Source of the DNA: Sedimentisphaerales bacterium
GTDB taxonomy: Bacteria; Planctomycetota; Phycisphaerae; Sedimentisphaerales; Anaerohalosphaeraceae
NCBI GenBank assembly: GCA_016926155.1
Contig: JAFGPC010000219.1
Coordinates: 1-64,000 of the forward strand
Direction of reading: 5' to 3'
Length of the DNA stretch: 64,000 nt
This document shows positions 52,410 through 61,528 of the stretch, piece by piece. The notes beneath the pieces are model-generated. The model was not told the DNA's origin and did not search any database. It saw only the letters and a list, made by a program, of their open reading frames with translations. A program made the position numbers and the translations under genes. Position 1 is the stretch's first letter. Each line of letters starts with the position of its first letter.

Positions 52410-53099
52410 GTGCTCAAGGCTGTGATTTTTGATTTTGATGGGGTGATCGCCGATTCAGAACCGCTGCACTGTCAGGCCTTTCTGGATGTGCTTCCTGCTT
52501 TCGGAATCAAGATGACGCGGCAGCAGTATTATGAGAAATACCTTGGGTATTCAGATGCCGAGTGCATTGACGCGTTGTCCACGGATTTTGATGTGGATCT
52601 AAACGAGGAAACCAGTACCCGGCTCATGCAGCAAAAAATGGCCCGTTTTGAAGAGCTTGCGAGAGGGCAGAATTGCATTCTGGACGGAATTGGCGAGTTT
52701 GTAGCAATGCTACAAAAAAAGGCGATACGGCTGGCCATTTGTTCCGGTGCATTTCGAAGCGATATTGATCTGATACTGGATGGAACCGGACTGGCTAAAT
52801 CGTTTGAAGTGATTGTTACCGCGGAAGATGTTCGATGGGGGAAACCCCATCCGGAGGGATATATGACGACTCTGGTAAGACTGAATGCTCAAGGGCTCAA
52901 TATTGAAGCAGAGGAATGTGCTGTGATTGAAGACTCATTCTGGGGTCTGGACGCGGCGCGAAAAGCCGGGATGAAATGTGTGGCTGTTTCCAATACCTAT
53001 CCGGCTCAGGAACTGGTTAATCATGCGGATCTGGTAGTGGATCGTTTGGATCACATTACATGGGAACAATTACAATCTTTGCAAAAAAAGTCCCACTAA
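52410..53099 (+). CDS. HAD-family sugar phosphatase / phosphoglucomutase-like
   Basis: A 229-residue haloacid-dehalogenase-type hydrolase. The nucleophile motif is VIFDFDGVIADSEPLH, followed by CSGAFRSDI (motif II), GKPHPEGYM (motif III) and VIEDSFWGLDAARKAGM (motif IV). It matches the beta-phosphoglucomutase/GPH-like branch, which includes phosphatases for sugar phosphates and phosphoglycolate. The GTG at 52410 has GGGAG 8 bases upstream. It starts 24 bases after the dehydrogenase and may be in the same transcript, though no metabolic link is obvious. Confidence 0.9.
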   Translation: MLKAVIFDFDGVIADSEPLHCQAFLDVLPAFGIKMTRQQYYEKYLGYSDAECIDALSTDFDVDLNEETSTRLMQQKMARFEELARGQNCILDGIGEFVAMLQKKAIRLAICSGAFRSDIDLILDGTGLAKSFEVIVTAEDVRWGKPHPEGYMTTLVRLNAQGLNIEAEECAVIEDSFWGLDAARKAGMKCVAVSNTYPAQELVNHADLVVDRLDHITWEQLQSLQKKSH

Positions 53100-53167
53100 T
53101 CCATATGTCGTACCATAATTTAAGCCCTTATTTCTATATTGAAAACGTGGTTTTTTGCCAGGTTGCC

Positions 53168-53238
53168 TTGACTTCTTTTAACTTTTGAATATATTCTAAT
53201 GTCTACCCCTTTTTTTACAGGCATAATTACGGGGTAGA
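53168..53238 (+). promoter_or_regulatory. Promoter and 5' hairpin before dnaG
   Basis: TTGACT (53168-53173), an 18-base spacer and TATTCT (53192-53197). The expected transcript start falls near 53203, where TCTACCCC (53202-53209) can pair with GGGGTAGA (53231-53238). The mRNA would thus begin with a stem-loop. Confidence 0.55.
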
Positions 53239-53360
53239 TTTATGTAAGCAAGCGGATAGGTTATGAACCTGTGACTTTCTTGAGCAGGACTGCCGCGGAG
53301 GCGCCGGAGGACCTCCGATTTTTAAACCACTGTATTAAAGCCTTAGCAAACGGATTTGTT

Positions 53361-55166
53361 GTGTCGGTAAAATTTGATGCGAACCTGGTCAGCCGGGTCC
53401 AGCAGGCCAATGATATTGTTGATGTGGTCTCGGAACATCTTAGGCTGGATAAGAAGGGGAAAGAATTTGTGGGTTTGTGTCCGTTTCATCAGGACCATAA
53501 GCCCAGTCTCTATGTCAGCCCGGTCAAGCAGATTTTCAAATGCTTTGCCTGCGGAGCAGGGGGCGATGTCTTTAAGTTCGTTCAGCTTCGGGAAAATGTA
53601 ACCTTTCCGGAGGCGGTGCAGCGTCTGGGAGAGAGGGCGGGGATTGAAGTGGCGGTTGTCGAACAAGCTCCAAGAGAGCAAGGTTCGCAAGCGGATCCAC
53701 GGATGGTTGCCCGGGCTAACGAATGGGCGATGAAGCTATGGCAGACGAACCTGACCGACAAGGAAAAGGGTGCCTTTGCTCGGGAGTATGTGGAAAGCCG
53801 GCAAATCAATACCGACTCCATCCAACGCTGGGATCTGGGGCTGGCGATGGATACATGGGATGGATTGTTGACATCTGCCAGGCAGAAACACATACCGGAA
53901 AACTTACTTTCTCAAGCCGGTTTGATTGTACGAGGCGCCGAAGGACGCACCTATGATAAATTTCGACATCGTTTGATGTTTCCGATTCGGGATGTGACCG
54001 GACGGATCATCGGATTTGGCGGACGAACGCTGGGAGACGACCCAGCCAAGTATCTGAATTCGCCCGCAACCGTGCTCTTTGACAAAAGTAATTGTTTATA
54101 TGGCTTGCATCATGCCAGGCATGAGATCGTCTCCGGCGGCGTAGCGGTTATTGTGGAAGGGTATACCGATGTCATCATGGCCCACCAGTTCGGCTGCGGC
54201 AATGTTGTGGCGACGTTGGGCACAAGTCTGACCGAGGGACATGCCCGCATTTTACGACGCTATGCCAAACGAATCGTGCTGGTCTTCGATAATGATGTTG
54301 CCGGCCAAGAAGCCGCCAATCGGGCCCTGGAAGTGTGTCTTTCCCAGAAGATCGATATCGGTCTGGCATTTGTCACAGAAGGCAAGGATCCGTGTGATTT
54401 TTTGTTATCGGCCGGTCCTGAAGCATTTCGCTCCATGGTTGACCATGCCGTGGACGTACTTGATTTTAAATGGCGGCGGCTGGTGGATCGAATGGAAAGC
54501 AGTGACAATCTGCAGGATCGCAAAGCTCTGGTGGAAGAATATCTGCGTAGTATTTCCCTGATGGAGCGAATGCAGGGACGGGATCCGATTGCCGACGGTT
54601 TAATTCGTGCCCGACTTCGTGAGATTACGGGTCTCAATGACGCCCAGATACGGGCTCAAATGAAACGATATATGCAGACAGGGCGTAAAGACAGTTTGGC
54701 CGTCCGTAATCAGCGTGTGGTCAGCTTTGACCTGGGACAGGGATATTATGCCGCAGCACAGGCGGAAGTGCTGGAAGTCCTGTTGAACTCGCCGGGTTTG
54801 TTTGCGTATATACCCGAGGGATTCGTCGCAGACGATTTTAGTGTGCCTGTTCTTCAAGCCATTGCTCGGCCGATGTTCGAAATGCTTCGTTCCGGACAAG
54901 AGCTTACGGAACAGGCGTTACTGAGGCATATTGAAGAGGTAGAGGCGGGGGCATTGGTGCTTGCATTACGAGACAAAGGTCAGCAAAAAGGGCATTATCA
55001 GGAACGGCTCAAGACCGCCCTGAAAACCGTAGAACAATATATCGGGGAAAAACAAAGAGAAAAAATACTTGAAGGTCTGGATGGTGACAATGACGCCGAA
55101 TTGCGGCGGATACAGGAATTACGACCGCCCAAAAAACTGCGGCATCCGGGCATGAGAGCCAGGTAA
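53361..55166 (+). CDS. dnaG: DNA primase
   Basis: A primase of about 601 residues that makes RNA primers at the replication fork. The CHC2 zinc motif is C40, H43, C61 and C64, with [14 protein letters not shown]. The TOPRIM core has [14 protein letters not shown] and [14 protein letters not shown]. The C-terminal ~150 residues should contact DnaB. I chose GTG 53361 because the preceding ~30 residues do not resemble the family; a GTG at 53271 is possible, and neither has a strong ribosome site. It is followed 31 bases later by rpoD, as in the macromolecular-synthesis operon of many bacteria, here without rpsU. Confidence 0.96.
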   Translation: MSVKFDANLVSRVQQANDIVDVVSEHLRLDKKGKEFVGLCPFHQDHKPSLYVSPVKQIFKCFACGAGGDVFKFVQLRENVTFPEAVQRLGERAGIEVAVVEQAPREQGSQADPRMVARANEWAMKLWQTNLTDKEKGAFAREYVESRQINTDSIQRWDLGLAMDTWDGLLTSARQKHIPENLLSQAGLIVRGAEGRTYDKFRHRLMFPIRDVTGRIIGFGGRTLGDDPAKYLNSPATVLFDKSNCLYGLHHARHEIVSGGVAVIVEGYTDVIMAHQFGCGNVVATLGTSLTEGHARILRRYAKRIVLVFDNDVAGQEAANRALEVCLSQKIDIGLAFVTEGKDPCDFLLSAGPEAFRSMVDHAVDVLDFKWRRLVDRMESSDNLQDRKALVEEYLRSISLMERMQGRDPIADGLIRARLREITGLNDAQIRAQMKRYMQTGRKDSLAVRNQRVVSFDLGQGYYAAAQAEVLEVLLNSPGLFAYIPEGFVADDFSVPVLQAIARPMFEMLRSGQELTEQALLRHIEEVEAGALVLALRDKGQQKGHYQERLKTALKTVEQYIGEKQREKILEGLDGDNDAELRRIQELRPPKKLRHPGMRAR

Positions 55167-55197
55167 TCTCTCGAGCAGTCAGAACGAAAGCGAAACT

Positions 55198-57075
55198 ATG
55201 ACGAAAAAGAAAACCAGGAAACGTACAGCAAAGAGTGCACCGAGTAAAAAAAAGGCGCCTTTGACGAAAAAGACAGACGAAGAAGACATTCTGGAAGAGC
55301 AGGACGAATCGGAGGCAATTTCCGTCGCGAAAACCGACCCTAATCCGTCTCTGAACGGCAGCGACGAGGCTCTGGAGGATGGCGCGGCGGATGCGCTGAC
55401 CGGATTGAGCACCACTGCCGAAGACAAGATCAAGGCGATCATTGAAAAGGGGAAAAAGAACGGTTATCTGACTTATGAGCAAATGAACGAGGAATTGCCT
55501 GATGAAGCGATCACGCCGAACCGACTTGATTCGCTGCTGATGACGCTTGACGAAATGGGCATTCAGATTCTCGATGAAGCCGATGTGCCGCAGGGCGATG
55601 AAGATTTTGAAGAAGCCGAAGGGGAAGAAGACGAGGATCTGGAGGAGGATGGAGACAGCGTCCTGGAACGGGTTGTCGGTGAGTCGGAAGGTCGTCGCAT
55701 TGACGATCCCGTGCGCATGTATCTGACGCAGATGGGGGAAATTCCGCTGCTCAGCCGTGAGGAAGAAATCAGTCTGGCTCGCAAGATCGAGCTGACGCGA
55801 ATGGCCTTTCGACGAAAAGTGCTGGAAAACGATTATGCCGCGCGTATGGCGATTGATATTTTACGGCAGGTCCAGGACGGGACGCTTCCGTTTGACCGGA
55901 CGATGAAGATGAGCACAACCGAAAACCTGGTCCGTTCGGTAGTGAAAAAACGAATGCCGGAAAACCTGAATACGGCCATCTGCCTGCTGGACCGTAATGG
56001 CGTGTCTTTCCAGAATGTTCTGTCCGCCGGCAGCATGGACAAGGTTCGTAAGGACCTCAAACAAATTCATCGTAATCGTCGTAAAATAGCCACTCTACTG
56101 GAAGAGTTAAGCCTGCGAACCAGTCGGATACAACCGATGATGCGAAAGCTGCAGGGGGTTCAGAAAAAGATGCATCAACTGGAGCGGATTATCGATCTGG
56201 GGCCCAATCGGGAATTCAGCGAGGAAGATGTCGCGGCTATGCAGCAGGAACTTCGCGGCCTGCAGGAGCTGGTATCGGAGACACCGCGACAGTTAGACAA
56301 ACGGCTTCGCGCTGTCGAAGCGGTGTATGGTCAATATGAACAGGCCAAGCGGGATCTGTCCGGGGGGAATCTGCGACTGGTGGTTTCCATCGCCAAGAAA
56401 TACCGCAATCGGGGTCTGAGCTTTCTGGATATTATTCAGGAAGGCAATACCGGTCTGATGCGAGCAGTGGATAAGTATGAGTATCGCCGGGGGTATAAGT
56501 TCAGCACCTATGCAACGTGGTGGATTCGTCAGGCCATTACCCGTGCGATTGCCGATCATGCCCGGACGATTCGTATTCCGGTGCATATGATCGAGACGAT
56601 GAGCAAGTTGCGGACAATCAGCAAGAATCTCCTGCAGGAACTAGGGCGCGAACCCACCATCGAAGAGATCGCCAACGAAGCGGAAATGAGTGTAGCTGAA
56701 GCCCGTCGTGTGCTCAAAATCAGCAAGCATCCGTTCAGTCTGGACCGACCGATCGGGGAAAGCGAAGACAGTTACTTCGGCGATTTTATCGAAGATGAAA
56801 GTGTCGAGTCCCCTGTGCAGTCCGCCACACAGGAGATGCTCAAGGAACGGATCGACGATGTACTCAAGACACTGACCTATCGCGAGCGGGAAATCATCAA
56901 GCTGCGATATGGAATCGGTGACGGATATACCTACACATTGGAGGAAGTGGGGCGCATCTTTAAGGTTACGCGCGAACGCGTCCGGCAGGTGGAAGCCAAG
57001 GCGATCCGAAAACTGCAGCACCCGGTCCGGTCACGAAAACTGGAAGGTTTCCTGGACCATAAGGCGCAGGCATAA
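55198..57075 (+). CDS. rpoD: RNA polymerase primary sigma factor
   Basis: A 625-residue group 1 sigma-70. A Lys-rich N-terminus precedes region 1.1 (about residues 75-128), an acidic linker (128-155), region 1.2 ([18 protein letters not shown], 169-186), a non-conserved insert (~205-380), region 2 ([19 protein letters not shown], then [17 protein letters not shown]) and region 4 ([16 protein letters not shown], then [17 protein letters not shown]). It directs housekeeping transcription, consistent with the TTGACT/TATAAT-like promoters in this window. It is encoded directly after dnaG. Confidence 0.97.
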   Translation: MTKKKTRKRTAKSAPSKKKAPLTKKTDEEDILEEQDESEAISVAKTDPNPSLNGSDEALEDGAADALTGLSTTAEDKIKAIIEKGKKNGYLTYEQMNEELPDEAITPNRLDSLLMTLDEMGIQILDEADVPQGDEDFEEAEGEEDEDLEEDGDSVLERVVGESEGRRIDDPVRMYLTQMGEIPLLSREEEISLARKIELTRMAFRRKVLENDYAARMAIDILRQVQDGTLPFDRTMKMSTTENLVRSVVKKRMPENLNTAICLLDRNGVSFQNVLSAGSMDKVRKDLKQIHRNRRKIATLLEELSLRTSRIQPMMRKLQGVQKKMHQLERIIDLGPNREFSEEDVAAMQQELRGLQELVSETPRQLDKRLRAVEAVYGQYEQAKRDLSGGNLRLVVSIAKKYRNRGLSFLDIIQEGNTGLMRAVDKYEYRRGYKFSTYATWWIRQAITRAIADHARTIRIPVHMIETMSKLRTISKNLLQELGREPTIEEIANEAEMSVAEARRVLKISKHPFSLDRPIGESEDSYFGDFIEDESVESPVQSATQEMLKERIDDVLKTLTYREREIIKLRYGIGDGYTYTLEEVGRIFKVTRERVRQVEAKAIRKLQHPVRSRKLEGFLDHKAQA

Positions 57076-57107
57076 ATCCGCACATGACAACAGGGATATG
57101 GGAATTG

Positions 57108-57134
57108 TTGGGCAAGAAACGCTTATAAGCCCAA
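57108..57134. terminator. Possible shared terminator after rpoD
   Basis: TTGGGC (57108-57113) pairs with GCCCAA (57129-57134), followed on the plus strand by TTTCATTTT. The stop of the convergent minus-strand gene lies in the loop. The stem is short. Confidence 0.4.
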
Positions 57135-57455
57135 TTTCATTTTACCGGCCAGACCGCCCTTGCCCTTATGCGGTTCGTATTTTGCGCACCAATCATTGGA
57201 AAACGTGACCGGCCAGAGGGCTAGGGCTTTTTTCTGCCCATCCCCGGTGGCGATACCCAGTTGCGGCATATCCACCCGGCACTCGCCGATCGCATCGCTC
57301 TGCAGTCGCTGGGTGCGTGGATTGTTATCCTTGGGTTCTTGTCCTCCTCCGGCAAACCACCAGCGACATGCCCTGCAACGCCCATGTTCCTCGACGGGCT
57401 TTTCACCCTTCAGGTGCTCCAGTTTATACTCTTCGTCATGCTGAATCTGATTCAT
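57123..57455 (-). CDS. Small Cys-rich protein of unknown function
   Basis: A 110-residue soluble protein. Four Cys occur in the order CRACRWW, GECR and DWCAKYEP, a spacing that could bind Zn or a mononuclear metal; similar CxxC-W...GxCR...WC proteins are known as uncharacterised small proteins. The ATG at 57455 follows GGGAGG; an ATG 12 bases upstream is an alternative. It is convergent with rpoD and about 75 bases downstream of the FAH-family gene, possibly in the same transcript. Confidence 0.7.
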   Translation of the reverse strand: MNQIQHDEEYKLEHLKGEKPVEEHGRCRACRWWFAGGGQEPKDNNPRTQRLQSDAIGECRVDMPQLGIATGDGQKKALALWPVTFSNDWCAKYEPHKGKGGLAGKMKLGL

Positions 57456-57531
57456 AGGTCCTCCCATTCCATCACAATTATCCTATCCGGCAGGATGCAA
57501 GATGTAATTTATCTGCAGGAAGACTGCCGGT

Positions 57532-58494
57532 TTACGAGCATAAAGGTTGATATAAAGTATTCGGCTTTGGTCCCAGAGTATTGACCAGAACACCCAATCC
57601 CTGAATCGCACATTCTATTTTATCCCCCGGTTGCAGGAACCGTCCATCGGCCATGCCTACTCCATGAGGCGTGCCGGTGGCAATCACATCGCCGGGTTCC
57701 AGCGTCATTAAGTGGCTGATAAACGAGACGATCTCGGCAGCGCTGAAAATCATCTGGGAAGAATTGGCCTGCTGGCGAATTTGACCGTTTACCTTCAGTT
57801 CCATATCCAGGTTCTGCGGATCTTTGATTTCATCGGCGGTTACCAGATAAGGTCCCAACGGAAGGAAACCGTCGGACCATTTGCCGTTAAGCCAGTCGAA
57901 AAACTCGTCCCATGGACGATTAGCGCGACCGGCTTTGAACGTGACACTGCGGGCGGAAATATCGTTGGCGATCATATATCCGGCAATATAATGCGGGGCC
58001 TGCTCGGGCAGAATCGCCCTGGCGTGCCGGCCGATCATCACCGCCAGTTCGATCTCATAGTCGACCTGATCGCTGTAGGTTGGCCATGGCACGGTCGAGT
58101 TGGTTCCTGTAACCACGGTGGATGGCATCAGAAATGGTCGTGGTACCGTGTTATCATGCGGTGAATCGCTTAAGCCGAGTTTTTTTCCGCCTTCGATAAT
58201 ATGTTTGGTATAATTCCCGGCCAAAGCCAGCAGCTTGCCTGGCCGTGGTACTGGGGCCAGCATCCGAATATCGCTGAGTGAGAATATTTTGCCGGGCGAT
58301 TGAACGATCTTTGCGACTATTTCAAAAGCGCTGGGGCCTCGCAGGAGGATTTCTTTGATACTGTGCAGTCGAATTTGGCCCTGGCAGGAAGAAGGGATAT
58401 CGATAATTCCCTCTTCGGTGACCACGCCGCAGGAAATCGCCTTGTCTATCATGTAGGTTGCCAGTTTCACCTTGAACCTTTCAATGATATCCAT
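57532..58494 (-). CDS. Fumarylacetoacetate hydrolase-family enzyme
   Basis: A 320-residue protein of the FAH superfamily, which splits or isomerises acyl-pyruvates and related aromatic-degradation intermediates. The metal-binding motif DYEIELAVMIGRHAR (two Glu, with a later Asp in NDISARSVTF) is intact, as is the C-terminal GDVIATGTPHGVGMADG. The N-terminal ~75 residues form a separate small domain. The ATG at 58494 has no strong ribosome site. No other catabolic genes are nearby, so the substrate cannot be inferred. Confidence 0.9.
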   Translation of the reverse strand: MDIIERFKVKLATYMIDKAISCGVVTEEGIIDIPSSCQGQIRLHSIKEILLRGPSAFEIVAKIVQSPGKIFSLSDIRMLAPVPRPGKLLALAGNYTKHIIEGGKKLGLSDSPHDNTVPRPFLMPSTVVTGTNSTVPWPTYSDQVDYEIELAVMIGRHARAILPEQAPHYIAGYMIANDISARSVTFKAGRANRPWDEFFDWLNGKWSDGFLPLGPYLVTADEIKDPQNLDMELKVNGQIRQQANSSQMIFSAAEIVSFISHLMTLEPGDVIATGTPHGVGMADGRFLQPGDKIECAIQGLGVLVNTLGPKPNTLYQPLCS

Positions 58495-58598
58495 TGAATT
58501 TTATAATCATATACTGGAAATCTCAGAAATTCAAAGGAAAAAGGTTTTAAGGATAGCGATCAAAATTGGGCAGATGTGGTCTGATTGGATGAACGAGA

Positions 58599-61088
58599 TT
58601 ATCTGGCGCGGACCAGATTTACATCGATCAGACGATATTGGCCGTTGTGTTCTACTGTAAGGGTAATATGCCGACCTTCCCCGTATTGGCTCATCATGGC
58701 ATTAAGAGTATCCAGAGAATGGATGGGAATGCCTTCCACCATCGTTAGCGTACAGGGACATCGGAGATTGGGTGGCAATTCCACACGGCGAAAACCGGAA
58801 ATCACCAATCCGTTTGCACTTTCCCTGATATCCGCGGGCAACGCTCCCGGTGACAGGAAAACGCCGCATCGCTCTCGGAGCATGCGTTTCAGATCGATCG
58901 TTTCGCCGCCATTATAATTATTCACGATCTCTGTCAGAAAACGGACGACTCTGTCTGAGTCGGGATTGATAACCGGCTGGGCAAACAGGTATTTGACAGC
59001 GTGCTCTATGGCCAGATCCTGCTGGGCGGCATTGCGGGCCTGCTGCATCAGTGACAGGAAACGATTGCCGTGGTTCCAGAGAAAACCATCGGTCAGGGCG
59101 AAAATCCGGCTCAATGCATCTTCCAACGCCAGGGCGATCATCGTGGTTTCACTGGGCATTTGAAGCGGATCGGCGGGAACATTGTGGGCTGGGTCGGGTT
59201 GTACATAATCATCCTCCGCGATGGCCAATCCTGTGATCTGCTCGGCCAGCAGGATGGCGCCGTCCGGATGGACAAATCGCAACAGGCAAACCAGCCGGGC
59301 GGTTTTGGTCACATGCACGATTGGATAGCGGTGTTCGCTGTGTACCGGGTTCTGGTGGTGAGGGGGAATTGCGGCCAGAGAGGCTTTGGACCTGGTAAGC
59401 TCATTGGAAAGGTCCGTCACTTTTTGTTGAGAGGCTGTCACTGTGTCCATGGCCTCTTTCTGTGAAATGGTAGTATTCCGGCGACTGGTTCGAGTCAGAC
59501 TTTGCGATTGGCGCAATGATGTACGGGCCTCTGTAAGTTGTGTTTGTGCTTCCTGTAATTTTCGAGTTATCTCCTGAACAGTATTCTGTAGCCTGGTATA
59601 GTCTGGATTTGGGACCGCCTGCAATCCGGACTGATAACGACTCTTGCCATATGTGGTGGTTTCCTGAATCTCGATGTGATTATCGAGTACCTGGCCGATT
59701 AACAAGGCATCGACATCTTTGGGTTTATCGGATTGAATACGGACATCGGTAATACTCACGTCGGCAATGTTGATGCTTATTCGTCCCAGAACGGTTTTAA
59801 AAGGCATACAGTCCACAATTACGGCGTTGGGAGGCTTGACGGCATGGAGATGCACAAGTACCGAAGAATCCAGGTTTTGTGCCGTGAGAATCGTGTCAGG
59901 TCGAGCTTGGAAGCCGACGTAACCGAGAGCATACTCAGTTCGCTCCCGGAGTCGCAGGCTGGCAGCATACAACTCAGCGCCGGCCTGTGGATGGTCGGGG
60001 ATATAGGAAAGAGCCAGCAGAGAGTGGAGCAGAGCATTGCCATCGAGATTCTGCTCGCGAAACTCAACCGCTTTGACTATGTGAGATTCGGCAATCTGTA
60101 CTTGAATCTGCCCGATCAAGGCATCAATATTTCCATAACTATCCAGTAATCGCTTACAATCTCGAAGCTGCCGTAATGCACCATGGAGATCACCCTGATT
60201 CTGACGCTGCAGGGCGGCTGAAATTTTCTGATCGCAGACGGCTTGTTTAGCCTGCACGATCAAGGCTGCAACCTCCGGATGGGAGGGATACAATTGTCGT
60301 GCCTGCTGGAGATTGTTCAGGGCCGATTGGGGATCCTGATTTTGGGTAAGCAACTCTTTGGCTGCCTCGATCAAGGCCAGGGCTTGGCGCTGGTTAGCGA
60401 CTTGTTGGATGATCTGTTTTGCCTCACGTCCGTTGGAATAATACGACAGGGCGGTGTTGGCCTGTGCTACAGCGCTGTCCCAGTCTCCGCCGGCCAGCAG
60501 GGCCCTGGCTTCCGTGAGATATTGTTCATATGCATTTTGTCGGATGGTATTCAGGTCGTTTGTACCGTTAGGAAGTGATCGATATTGCCCAAGAGCCTTC
60601 TGCAAGGTTTCAATCGCCTGATCCCATTGCCGGCCGTCGGCCAGAGCTAGCGCCTGGCGCCGCAATTCTTCAGCAACCTGCATCTGCTCCAGGATGCGCC
60701 GGCGAAGCTGTTGGAAAACGGCATCCTGCGGGGCATATTCAATGGCCCTGGTGATGTGCTGCTGGGCTTTGCCCAGGTCGGTTTCGGCAAAGGCCTTTTG
60801 TGCCAGTCCGAAATAATGTTCCCCCGCGCGTCGTTTGGCGTCGGCAAGGCTCTGCTCGTACAGATCGCAGGGCTTGCGACTTTGCTGGTGGCAAAAGGCC
60901 AGGGCCTGTTCGAATTCGGCAATTGCCTGTTCATAACGTCCCTGGCTGAGGTGTTCATTGGCTCGCTTATGGGCTTCTAATGCCTGATCGCAGCCGGAAA
61001 AAAAGAGCACTATGATTATGGCAAGAAAACCCACGATGGGAATTTGGAGGTTTGCTTTTCGATATGGCGCATTGATTTTGCGGTTCAT
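58599..61088 (-). CDS. TPR lipoprotein with coiled coil and PDZ-like end
   Basis: An 829-residue envelope protein. The leader ends in FFSGC, a lipobox. A long helical TPR-like repeat region (residues ~20-330) starts AHKRANEHLSQGRYEQAI. A beta-rich domain follows, then a coiled coil (QEITRKLQEAQTQLTEA and following). The C-terminal region ends in a segment with PDZ-like style (MVEGIPIHSLDTLNAMMSQY). The ATG at 61088 follows AAGGACAGGT. It probably sits on a membrane as a scaffold or chaperone. It is a single gene. Function is unknown. Confidence 0.82.
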   Translation of the reverse strand: MNRKINAPYRKANLQIPIVGFLAIIIVLFFSGCDQALEAHKRANEHLSQGRYEQAIAEFEQALAFCHQQSRKPCDLYEQSLADAKRRAGEHYFGLAQKAFAETDLGKAQQHITRAIEYAPQDAVFQQLRRRILEQMQVAEELRRQALALADGRQWDQAIETLQKALGQYRSLPNGTNDLNTIRQNAYEQYLTEARALLAGGDWDSAVAQANTALSYYSNGREAKQIIQQVANQRQALALIEAAKELLTQNQDPQSALNNLQQARQLYPSHPEVAALIVQAKQAVCDQKISAALQRQNQGDLHGALRQLRDCKRLLDSYGNIDALIGQIQVQIAESHIVKAVEFREQNLDGNALLHSLLALSYIPDHPQAGAELYAASLRLRERTEYALGYVGFQARPDTILTAQNLDSSVLVHLHAVKPPNAVIVDCMPFKTVLGRISINIADVSITDVRIQSDKPKDVDALLIGQVLDNHIEIQETTTYGKSRYQSGLQAVPNPDYTRLQNTVQEITRKLQEAQTQLTEARTSLRQSQSLTRTSRRNTTISQKEAMDTVTASQQKVTDLSNELTRSKASLAAIPPHHQNPVHSEHRYPIVHVTKTARLVCLLRFVHPDGAILLAEQITGLAIAEDDYVQPDPAHNVPADPLQMPSETTMIALALEDALSRIFALTDGFLWNHGNRFLSLMQQARNAAQQDLAIEHAVKYLFAQPVINPDSDRVVRFLTEIVNNYNGGETIDLKRMLRERCGVFLSPGALPADIRESANGLVISGFRRVELPPNLRCPCTLTMVEGIPIHSLDTLNAMMSQYGEGRHITLTVEHNGQYRLIDVNLVRAR

Positions 61089-61528
61089 CGGACCTGTCCT
61101 TCCACCTTTCATCCAGTTGTATACATCCCAGCGACCTTTGTGGTGTCGGCCCTCACCACATGGACAGCCGGTAAAACCAGCCATCCGTTACATCAGACTA
61201 TCGCCGGGCCGAGCCTATTGCAGGAAATCTACAAAATCCCAGCGAGTCTGTAAAGAATAGATTTGAAAACCGCAGAAGGCTTGTTTGGATAAAAGTGTGT
61301 AAGGATTTTACTGTATATATCATTTTATTTTTGATGATCAATCTTGTTATTTTGTAATTCCTAGTGTATTGGTATGGATGCTTAAAAAATAACGTCGTAA
61401 AAAAGGGAAAAATCTTGTTGGCCTCTCCAAATTTGTGTATTGTTATGGCACGCACCTAAGAGGTGTTGCATAAGCCTTTATAGGGGAGAATCGTAATTTT
61501 TTTTCACATTTTTTCGGAGGACTGTCTG
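61089..61528. other. AT-rich intergenic region
   Basis: About 440 bases between divergent genes. A/T-rich tracts such as TATATATCATTTTATTTTTG may hold promoters for either side, but no clear pair of boxes was found. GGAGG at 61516-61520 serves the next gene. No gene is seen here. Confidence 0.4.
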
